A stretch of 64,000 bases of DNA from Elmis aenea (taxonomy: Eukaryota > Arthropoda > Insecta > Coleoptera > Elmidae): positions 34,413,466-34,477,465 of the forward strand of contig OX393577.1 of assembly GCA_947652605.1 (NCBI GenBank), in the 5' to 3' direction. The position numbers and the translations under genes are program-made. The notes under the pieces were generated by a model. It made no database searches. It was not told where the DNA came from and saw only the letters and a list, made by a program, of their open reading frames with translations. This document shows, in pieces, positions 10,301 to 22,300 of this stretch; position 1 is the stretch's first letter, and every line of letters begins with the position of its first letter.

Positions 10301-12175
10301 GTTTTATGGTCATTAATTTTGCAACCAAAAATAATTAAACTTTGTTAAATTAAACATCCAAATATTTATAGGATTGCCAATGCAATATTTAAAAAAAGGA
10401 TGAAGCTAACCGTTTTTAAATAATTAATTGATTTTTGTAGATTAACATTCATCGGACTAGAAATATAATAACATTATGTTCTTACCAATGCCAGCAAAAT
10501 ATCATTTGAAAGTTAATTTGACTAACTTTAAATGATACATCGACATTATGCTCTAAAATTTAATTTGAATCGACATGTTATTAAAAGTAGGGATGCATAT
10601 CGGTCGAATAATTATATTAATCCATAGTTTTTTAAACAAGGGGTTTTAAAAATTGTTTTTTTTTTTTCATATAATTATTTTTTTTAAGACTTTTAAGACC
10701 ACGGAAAATAATTAGGTGATTAAAGTCTTACTCGCCCCTGTATCGTTTTATTGTATATGGACTAAATATTATTAGTAAATTTAGGTGTTTAATGTAATAT
10801 CAATCAAAATAAATCAAATTTTCTCAACGACGATTTACATGTACCACATTAAAAATTTACTATATATCAGTAACATTGGTGGATGGTAACAATCTATAAG
10901 TTAATTCTAAACGTATTTCGTTAAATACGCAGCTAGCATAACAATATAAAACGGTATTAACGTCAGCAGCTTGAGCTTATATTTTGACTGCTCTCTAGAA
11001 GCACGCTAATTAGAATAAACATGGCCTTTCATTCAATCCGCCGTAATTCCTTTTGGTGTTTGAGTCTCTTGAAATGTACCTCCGTGCGATATTACTGCTA
11101 CTAATCCCCGTGAACGGCTTCTAATACCTCACAATTTGTAAACACGTTTACATTAAATCTCTCTCGGTATATTATTAAGTCTGTTGTGTCGTTAATTTAT
11201 AGAAAATTAGTATTAAACTGTTGGGAATATATTTGATATTTGACGTATAGTTTAGTGTCGATTGTTTATGGCTCTTTAAGCACGGCAAATAATAACAAAC
11301 GCTCTTTGTATATTCTTAACATAGTTGTTTTAAAAATTCTAAATTGTTGGAGGTTAAAAGAATTTAATAAAACGAGTCATACAAAAAAAGCTTGTACTTT
11401 AAAAAGTCTGCTAAAAAAATGTATGGTATTAACGTTTTTTGTTGATATGCGCAGATGTATAAATTAAATTCTTCATAAATTTTTGCCTAGACATTTTTGC
11501 CTTGGACATTTTATGAATAAATATTATGTCGTGTCCTGATTTTCTGTGTGAAAATAAATTATCTTGTATCTATAAAAGCTTTCTATGATAAATACGAAAT
11601 ATGTAGTTAAGGAAATCCTGGAATGGCGCTGTTTACGTTTCTTTTAGTTTTCACGATTATTAAATATTTCACGGCATGCTCATTTATCTATCTGCAAATC
11701 TACATATTATGTATGTATTTTTATAAGTACTGTGCTGTAAACTACGAGTATTATAAAATCGTACATTTGTAAAGATGCATTCAATTGTACACTAGGCACG
11801 TGTCATTAAAAAGCACGGAGAAATATTTCGAAGATAAAGAATTCTCGTTTTGCATTTATAATCGGAAGTTACTAGCACCCCAAGGTACTCGTTACAGTTA
11901 AGAGGCCAGTGCAAACATATTTGTTTTGGCCTTACTGCAAAGTTACATATAGATATAGGACAAACATCTAACGTGCTTAAGTGTGCCTTGCTTGAAAAAC
12001 AGAAAATAACAAAATCGCTAGTGTTTAGGGTTTGGTTGGAGATAATTTAAATTATCGATGCACTGTTCATACAGGTCGTCCGCTGCTTTCGTGTGACACT
12101 GTTAGACACTGTTCAGTTTCCTTATGGTTATAGTCAACTTCCTTAGATAGTATAATTGTTTCACTTGCATCTAAA
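10301..12175. other. AT-rich DNA without a confirmed gene
   Basis: The only point of note is a short signal-peptide-like frame at 11074. No discoidin-domain exon could be recognised here, although this is where upstream Ddr exons might be expected. Confidence 0.4.
11074..11109 (+). other. Signal-peptide-like frame followed by a GT
   Basis: ATG opens MYLRAILLLLIP, a basic then hydrophobic run like a secretion signal, followed directly by GTGAAC, a weak splice donor. It lies upstream of the first recognised Ddr exon and on the same strand. No exon linking it to the discoidin domain was found, so assignment to Ddr is speculative. Confidence 0.18.
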
Positions 12176-12746
12176 TACAGGGTGGGCCAGAATGACTTCC
12201 CCGATTTGGGAACCCAATAAAAACCATACCAAGAAAGCTACAAAAAAAACTATGTATTTCTGAATAGTACACATAATGCAGTTTTAGATTAACGTGATTT
12301 AAAAATGACATCACTCAAGTGTCGACGTCTATTTTCGATACACTGATTTAGTGTCTCCCGAGAGTTTTCCAGGACCCTGCGGGTCATTTCGGGTGGAATA
12401 GCAGCAACTTCTTGGGTAATTATCTCCCTAAGAACCTCCAAAGTTTGAGGACGATGTTGGTATACCTTGGATTTCAGGTAGCCCCAGAGAACTGTTTTTT
12501 TATCGGGAACGGGATCGTGTCGGCCGAGCGCGAAAAGCACGCTGCGTCAATATCGGCGAACCGCCGCGCCGTTTTGAATAAATTCCTCGACAACAAAAGC
12601 GCGATGTATTCCCGACCAAGCCATGATGTGAACTGGAAATGGCAAGATCACAGCTGTCTTTTCGTGCACTCGTCATTGCTGCTCGTCCACTCTGCTTCTA
12701 GTTACGCCCCTCACAAATCGGGGAGGTCATTCTGCCCCACCCTGTA
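12176..12746. mobile_element. 571-bp deleted mariner-like element
   Basis: Terminal inverted repeats match over about 30 bases: left TACAGGGTGGGCCAGAATGA, right the complement of TACAGGGTGGGGCAGAATGA. TA flanks both ends. The interior keeps only the 3' part of a transposase on the - strand, so the element is an internally deleted derivative. Confidence 0.85.
12289..12540 (-). pseudogene. Mariner-like transposase C-terminal fragment
   Basis: The frame contains VLWGYLKSKVYQHRPQTLEV, then IPPEMTRRVLEN and NQCIENRRRHLSDVIF. This is the characteristic tail after the last catalytic Asp in insect mariner-like transposases. The catalytic core is deleted and the surviving frame is about 83 codons. 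It lies wholly inside the 12176-12746 element. Confidence 0.8.
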
Positions 12747-13167
12747 TAATTTATATTTACAACTTTTTATCGCATAGCTCCACTTTACCTCCTTTAAAGT
12801 ATCAATATCACCATAAAATGTTTAATTTTTGTAGACCATTAACTTCTTTCCAAGTAAACTTAACATCGTCTTCATTTGTATATAGTTTTCAATTAAAATT
12901 TAACGATTTGGCTGTTATTTAGTTCATTATAAACAATTTCTTTTATCTGTTCTTACAAGCAATTTAATGTAAATAGATATACGTAGGAATTAAATGATTA
13001 TCGAAATGTACATTTGCACTTGCACTAGCCCATTCAAATATGCCCAATGAGGGTTATCCGTCCAACGCAACTCTGCTCTGCCCCATATAACTACTTAAAA
13101 ATAGATTTTTAACCGTTTTTGTCGGAACAAATATTGCAGAATTAAAAACGTTACATATTTGTTACAG
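12747..13167. other. Intron or intergenic DNA upstream of the first recognised Ddr exon
   Basis: No coding signal. It ends with the acceptor TTTGTTACAG before 13168. Confidence 0.4.
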
Positions 13168-13315
13168 TTGCTTCCTGGTAACACCAACACTTATACAGTG
13201 GTAGATCAAAAATTGGAACCATCTCTTATAGCATCCAGAATACGAATTATTCCTTATAGCGATCATGTCCGAACTGTGTGTATGCGTGTTGAAATAATTG
13301 GTTGCAAATGGACAG
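13168..13315 (+). CDS. Ddr: Ddr exon: end of discoidin domain
   Basis: It encodes [18 protein letters not shown], then [20 protein letters not shown] and IIGCKW, the C-terminal strands of the discoidin domain including the cysteine that closes it. Acceptor TTGTTACAG, donor GTAAGA, ends in phase 1. The preceding exons (signal peptide and first two thirds of the domain) were not found in the window. Confidence 0.93.
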
Positions 13316-16300
13316 GTAAGACCGACCACAAAGTATCAATAATTATTTAAAAATATTTTTCTTAAGTAAATAAACTACTATGCGTGTCACTTTCTATTGT
13401 ACATCTTTTTTTGTTTATTAACTTGCCAAAACATCAATAACAATTTTGTTTTTATTATATTGTTGCAAATGAGAGTTACAAATGAAGACCGCATATCATA
13501 AATATAGTGCAAAATTTGTATTTATAGATAACAATAATTGAGAAGCTAAACTAACGATTTAATTTCTGAACTACGAGATCGTACGAATCAAGAAGTTAAA
13601 AAAGGACAGTTTTTACAACATGCAGGGTTAAGTTTTGTGTTATACCTACTTATCGTGTTTTTACTGCCCTGCCATAATTTTGAGTCGATTTTATTAAATA
13701 ATTTTATTCCATCTGTTCTGTAGTTTTGTACATTTCTTGTTTGATAATCGTTCTATTGTTTGCAAGATTTGTCAACTGGTAACATAAAAATTCAATATGG
13801 AGCCCAGAAAAAGTTACAACAGTTGACTGTCGCATCTCAAAACCTAAGCAGGCTGCGTTAGTTTTTACAACGCTATGCAATTAAGGCGTTTGCTTAACTT
13901 GCAAATGCCAATTTTTAAATTTTTTATTTGTAAAATAGGAAAGTTATTGATCAAATTTAAAATTGAAGGTTTCAGTTGTTTAAGATATTTCAGAAATTGG
14001 AAAACATTTACACAATTTAAGTTTTGCTCTTTAACTTAAAAACACACAAGTTTGTCGTTTCAGCTTCCTTTTATCTCTAACGGTTCCAAGATTCCCATGT
14101 TCCTTATGTTTGTTGTTTATATTCAGCACTGACATGTTGTATAGTAGCTTTTTAACAAACAAATTTCTCTTCTAAACAGTACCGTTTTGTTTTCATAACT
14201 TTAAAATATTTCAGTTCAATCTACTACACTACACAAGCACAAATAATTGGTTACACATTATAAATAAAGTTTTATTTCAAACAAAACATTTTATAAACAT
14301 GTTTACAATGCAGTCAGTCTGTCACTTTAACACGTTGTGTACATACATTTTAGTTGAGTAGCAAGTAAACGTCAAGGGGCTTTTGACGTTGCACGGCTTA
14401 GCCAGAGAGTTATTTACAATAGCGAGAAACTTTAACTACAACTCGATTTTAAAACTAATACAATTTCACAGAAAGTGGAAACTTGTAAATATTAAAGTTT
14501 TGGAACTTTGGTTTAAGTTTTATTATTGAGAGCTCAAATAGATATACAGGGTGACCTAGAGATTATCACCACTTAAAATATCTCGTTTATAAAAACTTCA
14601 ACATACCTTTTATATAATTGAATTACATAAAATGGCATACAAATATATTTGAAATGTTGATGTATAGATGCTGTATTTGGTTATTTTTAAACTGCACTAG
14701 TGATGATAAAAAACAAAATCTGATAGTAAATATTGATATCTTTCTTTTGTTTTTTTTTAACATGTCATGTATTCGTGGGCAATAAAACAACATTTTACCA
14801 TATACGAAAAGTTATTTATTTATTGTTATTTATTTGCGCGGATGTAGTCCCTTTTCGGGTTCCTACACTGCGACCTATTGGTTTGGTATACCCTCTAGTG
14901 ATTGCACCTTGCAAGAGTCCTGTGGTTTTGAAAAATTCCTGGATTTTCTTTTTCTTAACTCTTCTTGGTTGATTTTTCTCGTCCCTAGATGTGTACGCTG
15001 ATGGGTTTTAAATCCTTCTTACTGTTATAGTACGGTGAAGAGTAATTTATCAGTCTCTGAGAGCCGTATTATGTAGAAGTGTTTATTTAGCCGACAGTGT
15101 CGTGTGGCTGCTCTGATGTCTACTTTGCTCATCCTAAGCATTTCTTTTTTGTTAGAGACATATGAGAACATAGCCTTAGTATGAGATCGTCCTGAAACTT
15201 TTTTTCAATGAGCGTTTAGGCATTGCTTGACTGTTTCATAGGACGTATCAACTGCGGGTTCTCGTCCAAAGAAATGTGTTTCGCTGACAATTTTGGCTAA
15301 GCGATCTGTCTTCTCGTTACTTTGTACACCCCTATATTCCTAGACACCATATCAGTCTACCGTTATATCTCCTCCCTAGCACGTTAAGTGCCCGGATGTA
15401 GTTCAGAACAATCCTGAGTTTACTTCCGACGAATCAGGAGCTTATAAGGTTGCATGGTTGTCGGTCACTATGATGATTCCATTATTATTAAAGTATCTTT
15501 CTAATAGTGTTTTTGTACATAAGTGCATAGCGTACACCTCGGCTTGGAATATGGTTGCATATTGTCCAAAGCTTACATATGTACCTTGTCTCAGTTAAGC
15601 TGCTCTCCATATCCCACAGCCTGTGCCACCCTGCGTTTTTGACCCGTCCATATACCAGACTAGGTCATTTAACCCTACTTCTTGGCGCTCCCATTTGTTC
15701 CGAGTTGGAACTATGGTTCCAAAGGTTTTTTCAATTGCTAACGTCCTGTTTATTCTATCCGAAATCATACTTAGTGTCGGATGCGTGTCGATCTCGTTGA
15801 GAAAAGCAAATGCTTTTCCCCACATCTACCCTTTTTGGAAGTGCTTTCAGTCAAAATCTCCCTCTAAATGCTTGTGATTTAACCACAAGGTGAAGAGGAG
15901 GTACACTTTAAGAAGTAGTGCGAGATGTTTTCTTTCGAAAGTTAATCATAATAAACCACTTTATTTATGTTTAAAACAATTGCTACAAAATTTCGTTAGG
16001 GCACATATAATGTCTTTATGGCCTACTGGTGTCTTACATATTTTCATGTTTTCCTCGAAAAATCTTCATATCAAGTATTAAAATCTTTGCGTAACTGAAA
16101 ACCAAATCATTTACCATTTGCATTTGCCTAAAAATTGTACAACTGCTGTTTGGAAAAAAAACCTTGTATTACGCTTTAATGTATACACAATTCGAATTTA
16201 AAATATTGTTTGCAGCTTATTTTGCCATTTTACAAAATATAAGGTTGTTTTAGCGTAATTTAGAAAAACAAATGAGATAATCGGTGTGCCTATGATATCT

Positions 16301-19300
16301 GGGCCACGCTCTATACATTTATTAAAACATTTATCTTGCAGAAAGGTACGCAAGAAAGGGTCTAATTCCTATCAGATTAATGCCACATTGGGGTTAAACA
16401 AATTTATAACCCAACAAATATAATTTTTTTTTTAGTGCGAGTCACCAATCTTAATTGTGGACTTCACTTACATTTCCCTTTTAGAATTTGACAAAAGTAA
16501 TAAGATTTGTGTATAGATTCTGATAATTAGAAGAAATATGCTTTTAAAGCCTACCATTTTGAATAATACGCGCTCTTCCGTTATAAGACGTCATGAAAAC
16601 TTTCTTTTATACAGTTTTTTATGCGTATGACTTATTTGGTTTTATTGCGTTATCATAACTAGTAAAATGTAAAAATTAAGAATACCTGAGAATAGCTTTT
16701 TCGTATTATTTTAATACACTTCGCCTACATTCAAATTTTGAATATTTTACAACTTCTAAAAAATAATTATTACTTCTGTTGATGACATCTCATACTTTTC
16801 CCTTTTATTAGTTCGAATAATAAATCTTTTCTTCTTTTACTTAAGCTTTTTTGTGGTTTCATTCTGGTCTTTAAACTAAAATAGCGTATCAGGTCATTTT
16901 TATTGTTTAAAAATTTACTTTTGAAGTTACTTATATGTTTATCATTGCTTTGTAAATTTCAAGATCTTTTACATTTCTTTGAAGCAGCTGAGAATATACA
17001 AAAGAGAGCATTTCATTGCTATAAATAATTGTTGGTATATGTACTTAAATTTTTGGTTTGGAAATTATTATAAGTCAGAAAATCTCTTGTACAATACCTT
17101 AACTGCTCTACCACGTTATGTTTAATCAAAAATTGTGCAGACAATTTCTTAGCTTGCTTTACGTACACATCGTGGTTTTAGAAACAAGATATCAAAATTG
17201 ATAGTAAATTCTTAAAAACATGTGTTTTGAAGGCTACCTTAACATACATACTATATTACAGATGGGTTGGTTAGCTATTCGGGACCACAAGGTGTACGTA
17301 GAGGTCCCGAATTAGATCTTTCTGATAGAACATACGATGGACGCGAAGAAAATGGTTTCCTTTTGCATGGCCTTGGGCAACTTGTGGACGGACAAAAAGG
17401 GCAAGACAATTTCCGACTCGACCTCTCTGGGCACGGCAAAGGTAACACATTGGATTATTTCGTTTCGTTCCAGAATTTACATATATATTACTTATTTTCT
17501 CAAGCACCACTGCCAAGATTGTGTAGGGAAACTATACACTTCGTATCTATATTGTCTGTATTTCTACATACGGCAACACGTGTGAACAAACGACATTTTG
17601 AAACTACTGCATTTGTTACCGGAAATTATGATTTATACCGCAATATATATGTCGAATATACATACCTTAACGATTAAATTTTCAAGTCTTCTTTTCTATA
17701 CCAACTTTGTTGATTTAGAAGTTGTATGACGCATACACTCTCTTCAGATTTGGTAATTACGAAATTAAATGTGAACCAGCTCAGAAGCTTTTTTGTGGCA
17801 AAAAAACCTTTTTTTAACTTTACCCATTACTTTTCTCGTAGAGATCTTTATTATACAGTGATACGCAAAGGTATAAAAACACAAATATTTAAAACATCAT
17901 TAAAGATACTACAATGAAATTTTGTATCTAAGCGTTATCGTATTTATACCAAAATTTATTATAATATCTGCAATAGCATTCTAGATATATGTCTGTTTCC
18001 ATACTATTGCGCATCACTGTATGTACATTTGAACTTAAATAAACAAAGTTTTTTTTATACAAAATACTTATTTTCAAACTCGTAATTATATAATTACTTT
18101 AAACGTTATAAATGTATGAGGTATTGACAATTAAAACTTGTACGTAAATTAATTCAGAAAATAGTAATCGTTATTATTACTTTGAAATTAGCTAAAGGAA
18201 CGATCATCCTAAATTATAAAGTGCAGGCTTTAGTTAACATTTAAATTGGCTCTTTTGAATAGGATACGAGTGGGTTGGTTGGCGTAATGACACACCTGGT
18301 TGGACAGGCCATCCTGTGGAGATATTGTTCGAGTTCGACAAAGTACGCAATTTTTCTGCCATGAATCTTCATACAAACAATCTGTTTACCAAAGAAGTTC
18401 AGGTATGTAGCAGTAATGGATCGTTTGAATTTAATTTTAATTGACTCGAAACAATGACGTTGTTATTTATTTCGCAATTGTTGTTTTTCAGGTGTTTTCG
18501 CATGCAAAAGCTTATTTAAGCATTGGAGGAAATTTATTCAACGGTGAACCCGTACATTTCTCATACATGCCCGACTTGGTGCTTGAGCATGCGCGGAACG
18601 TTACCATCAAGCTGCATCACCGCATCGGTCGTTTCCTGAAACTCCAACTTTATTTTGCCTCCCGATGGATTTTGCTCAGTGAAATTTCGTTTCACTCCGG
18701 TAAGCAAACTTAATTTATTTGGTCTACCGGTATACCTAATCACCCATGTGATTTATTGTTTTTCTGCCAAAGCCATTTTGTGAACGATAAAATAGAAATA
18801 TCAATCTCCATCAAATAAATGAAACTGTCGCACATGTAACGACCTGTGTTTATATATACCTGCCTATACTGTTAACAGCGAACAAGCTTTCGGAAAGTAT
18901 CACTGTGTAACACGTATATTATTGCAACAAATGTTGTCTCATGCGTTGATTACATGCCATTCTTGGTCATTTGTATTTCACCTCATTTTACAGATTGGTA
19001 GATTCACGGTTAATGGGCTTTAAAGTTAAGCATACCATTTCAACTGCCTGTTTCATAACAGCGGTTTCTTAAACTCTGTATCGTTGCCTAAAAATGGGTC
19101 GGATGAATATTCCAGTGTTTGAGACAATACATTTAAAAAAAATAAAAATCACATTTTTAAACAGTGCTTATTAATAAAGTATCGAAATGTTATTTTTTTT
19201 TCAATTTGTAACTTTCAATTTACCTATACCAGTGGCATCCAAATTTTTTTTGAAACAAGCGGTTAACCACAGGATGATTTCTAGTAGATCAGCAATATGA

Positions 19301-22300
19301 ATTTAACCGAAAATATACTTTATTTTGCAAAATTATGCCAAAATATCACGTAATGATGCGAGTAAATTAAATATAGTAAAATAAAAAAACCGAACCTCTG
19401 TATTTAATATTTAAATTTAAAAAAATTTAACCAAAAAGTACAATAGATGATGACCCAAAGCAGTAATGGTAATGCATCAGTAGCAACGTTAAAAGATTGC
19501 AACAATTTTTTATTTTTTTTAGTATTTAAAAGTTATTTTCAATTGTGTTTTTGAAACAAAAGTAAATAAAATGGTGTAATTTTCATTATTATATTTTAAG
19601 CCAAATTTTATAAAATTATGTGATAATAGTCGTTTACTAACACAAAATTTTGTATTTGAAACAACTGCTAACTTTCATCAACATTTTGTTTCTAATTTTG
19701 GCATGGGTTAAAAATTCACAGGCATAGATAGATGTAATAAATATTAAAAATATGGATGTGATGATAAAATGTTGAATATTATCTATTAACCAAGAAATAA
19801 ATTTGTTTAACTGTTCACATTTATCGCTTTGTTTTAACCCGATTGGTAGCGAATAATTTGCTTGTGTGTATGTAGTGAAATATAAATAATAGTTTTCATA
19901 TTTATCGTTCCATAAATAAATGAAAATGCAAATACTTAAAATACATGCAATCTTCGGTGTTCATATTACGATATATGGTATTATAATTTTGGTAGTTGTG
20001 GTAACTGGAAATTTTTCGGAATGGGAAGAAGACATTGAAATTCCAGAATTAGGGAAAGAATATCCTTTGCAAAAAGACGCTGTTGAAACGACGTCGTCTA
20101 AAGTCAATCGTAATGCAGTTGGAGCGTCGACGAAAAACGGAACTAACGAGGACTCGAAACAGTACATTGGTTTCGTTATTGGTATCCTTACAGTTGTTAT
20201 AGTGGTCCTTTTAGCGGCAATTGGCTTCGTCGTGTACAGAAACCACAGACTGAAACTATTAGCCGGAGATTCGACCGTATTGCGCAATAACAAGCGATTT
20301 GAGGACGACTTTAAGGTAATTATTTTATCTTTAATTAGCACGTTTCGTGTACATCGAGATGTTATTTTATGTAAATTTTGATTTTTTAAAGCAAACTAAG
20401 TATTATTACATGTCCGGATAAACCTTTGCATATCATATTCCGATTAAAAGTGGCGGATTATCGCATAAGTGTAGGAGTCGTACTGTCTGATCCCACATAC
20501 CCAACCGATAAAAAAATCAAACTTAATTGTACAAATTTGTTTTGAATTTCATCTTTAAAAAAAATTAATGTGATTACGCATTAAAATTTTAGCATAATTA
20601 TGTATCTATATATTATCTGAGAAACAAATAATACACGTTACAAGTTACAACTACAACATGTTTGTTTAACAAAAAGAAATAGTTCTATTAAAATGAACCT
20701 AAAATCTTGCTTGATTTTTCAAATTAGCGTCGTGTTAAAATTGCCGACAAATCTTGTACTCGTTTATTTGCAGCATGTCTTGAGCAAAAATACTTTTAAA
20801 TAAATGTTATGGCGTTGCAAATTTAGTTTCCTCGCTAAAAGATGCCAACAACATCCTTTTGGCTCACTCATTTCCTTCAATTCATAGCCTTACTTGACAT
20901 TCAAAGTATGGTTTTAGCAATTTGTTTGCTAATGTTACTGCTCCCGTAATGCGAAGTTAATTGGTAATGACCCTGACAACAACGGCATTAAACCTGCACA
21001 TCGCACAACGCTGGCCAGCGACTTGGAAAAGCATCTGCATTTAACGTACTGTTGATATAATATTTTGCAATTATTTACTCGACATAAATGTTTTGATTAA
21101 TTAATCTTACAAGCAATTTACATTAATTTAACATAAACATTTGTGTATGAAATTGATGTGTTTAGAAATGAATTTTTGCAAAATATTGTATTTCTTGTTT
21201 TATAACAAATTTGTGGATACAAAAGTTTTTCGAAATCTAAAAATATAAAATCGTTATTACATAAAAAATTTTATTTAATAATTGATTTTGCCCCATATTT
21301 GCCTTTGTTATGTATTTAATAAATAAAACAATTTTGCGGCAATAATTTTGTAATTTTTTCAAAAGTAGATCTCGGGTACGAATTTGACATAAAAAGTGAT
21401 CCTAGACCACAAAAGATTGGAGACCACTGTCCTGGACATGTGTGATAATAAAAAAAGCTTTAACCTAACCCTTATTCACTTGGTTACTAATAAAAGTCAG
21501 GTTAAAGGTTGGTTAGTTTTTTTTTTTATTGTAATAAATAATGGATTATCCTAAGGGTTACATAATTTAATTACGCAAGAAGAAATTACACGTAATAAAA
21601 TTACACAGCAAACATTGCACAAGGGAGAAATTACACATAACAAAAATCACACACGGAATAAATTTCACAATAAAAAACACATCCATTCGAAATTTTAAGT
21701 TTTTAACTTTTATTACAAAATATGATGCTACTTTTATTTGCAAAAACATGTAAGGTAAAAAAAGATGAAGTTTGTATATAGGTATGCGAATTTACGAAAA
21801 TTTAAAGAGTTAATGTGACAGCAAATACTAATGTATTTTAGTCGAATATTAAAGGTTGGTATTATAAAATATTGATAGGTAACCGATAAATGTAAGTCGG
21901 TAAAACAAGTATCACTTTGTAATTGTTACAAATAATAAAAGCATCAAATTTAACCATAAAAATTTAAAACTTAACATTTTTACAAACAGGCGTGTGATAT
22001 TACTTTATTGTAAAATTTCGAATGTGTGTAATTTTCTCTTGGTGAATTTTTGTTGTGTGAAATTTCTTCCTTGTGTAATTTTTGCTATTTAATTTTTTTA
22101 TGTGAAATATATTTTCGTGTAATTTCATCCTTACACCTCTCTTAAGATTCCACAATGCCTAGGCATTCTACAGAACGCTGAATCATACTTTTTGCCGCTA
22201 ACATATACACTAATTACAATTTCGTATATTTTAGGCCAAAGAATGCAGCTTTTTTTGTCATTTAATAGTGTATAATTAATAATTATAGTATAAATTATGG

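Noticed and set aside
15555..15877. Several + strand frames of 76-84 codons
   Set aside because: They are antisense shadows of the RNase H remnant on the - strand.
19920..19995. An in-frame ATG upstream of the Ddr transmembrane exon, as an alternative start
   Set aside because: The splice acceptor at 19995 joins the previous exon in phase and gives a typical DDR stalk. The upstream frame is intronic.
19230..21428. CAGTGG-type ends that could bracket a 2.2-kb hAT element containing a Ddr exon
   Set aside because: The flanking octamers do not match (ACCTATAC-like against TCCTGGAC) and the exon between belongs in phase to Ddr. Two unrelated relics or chance are simpler.
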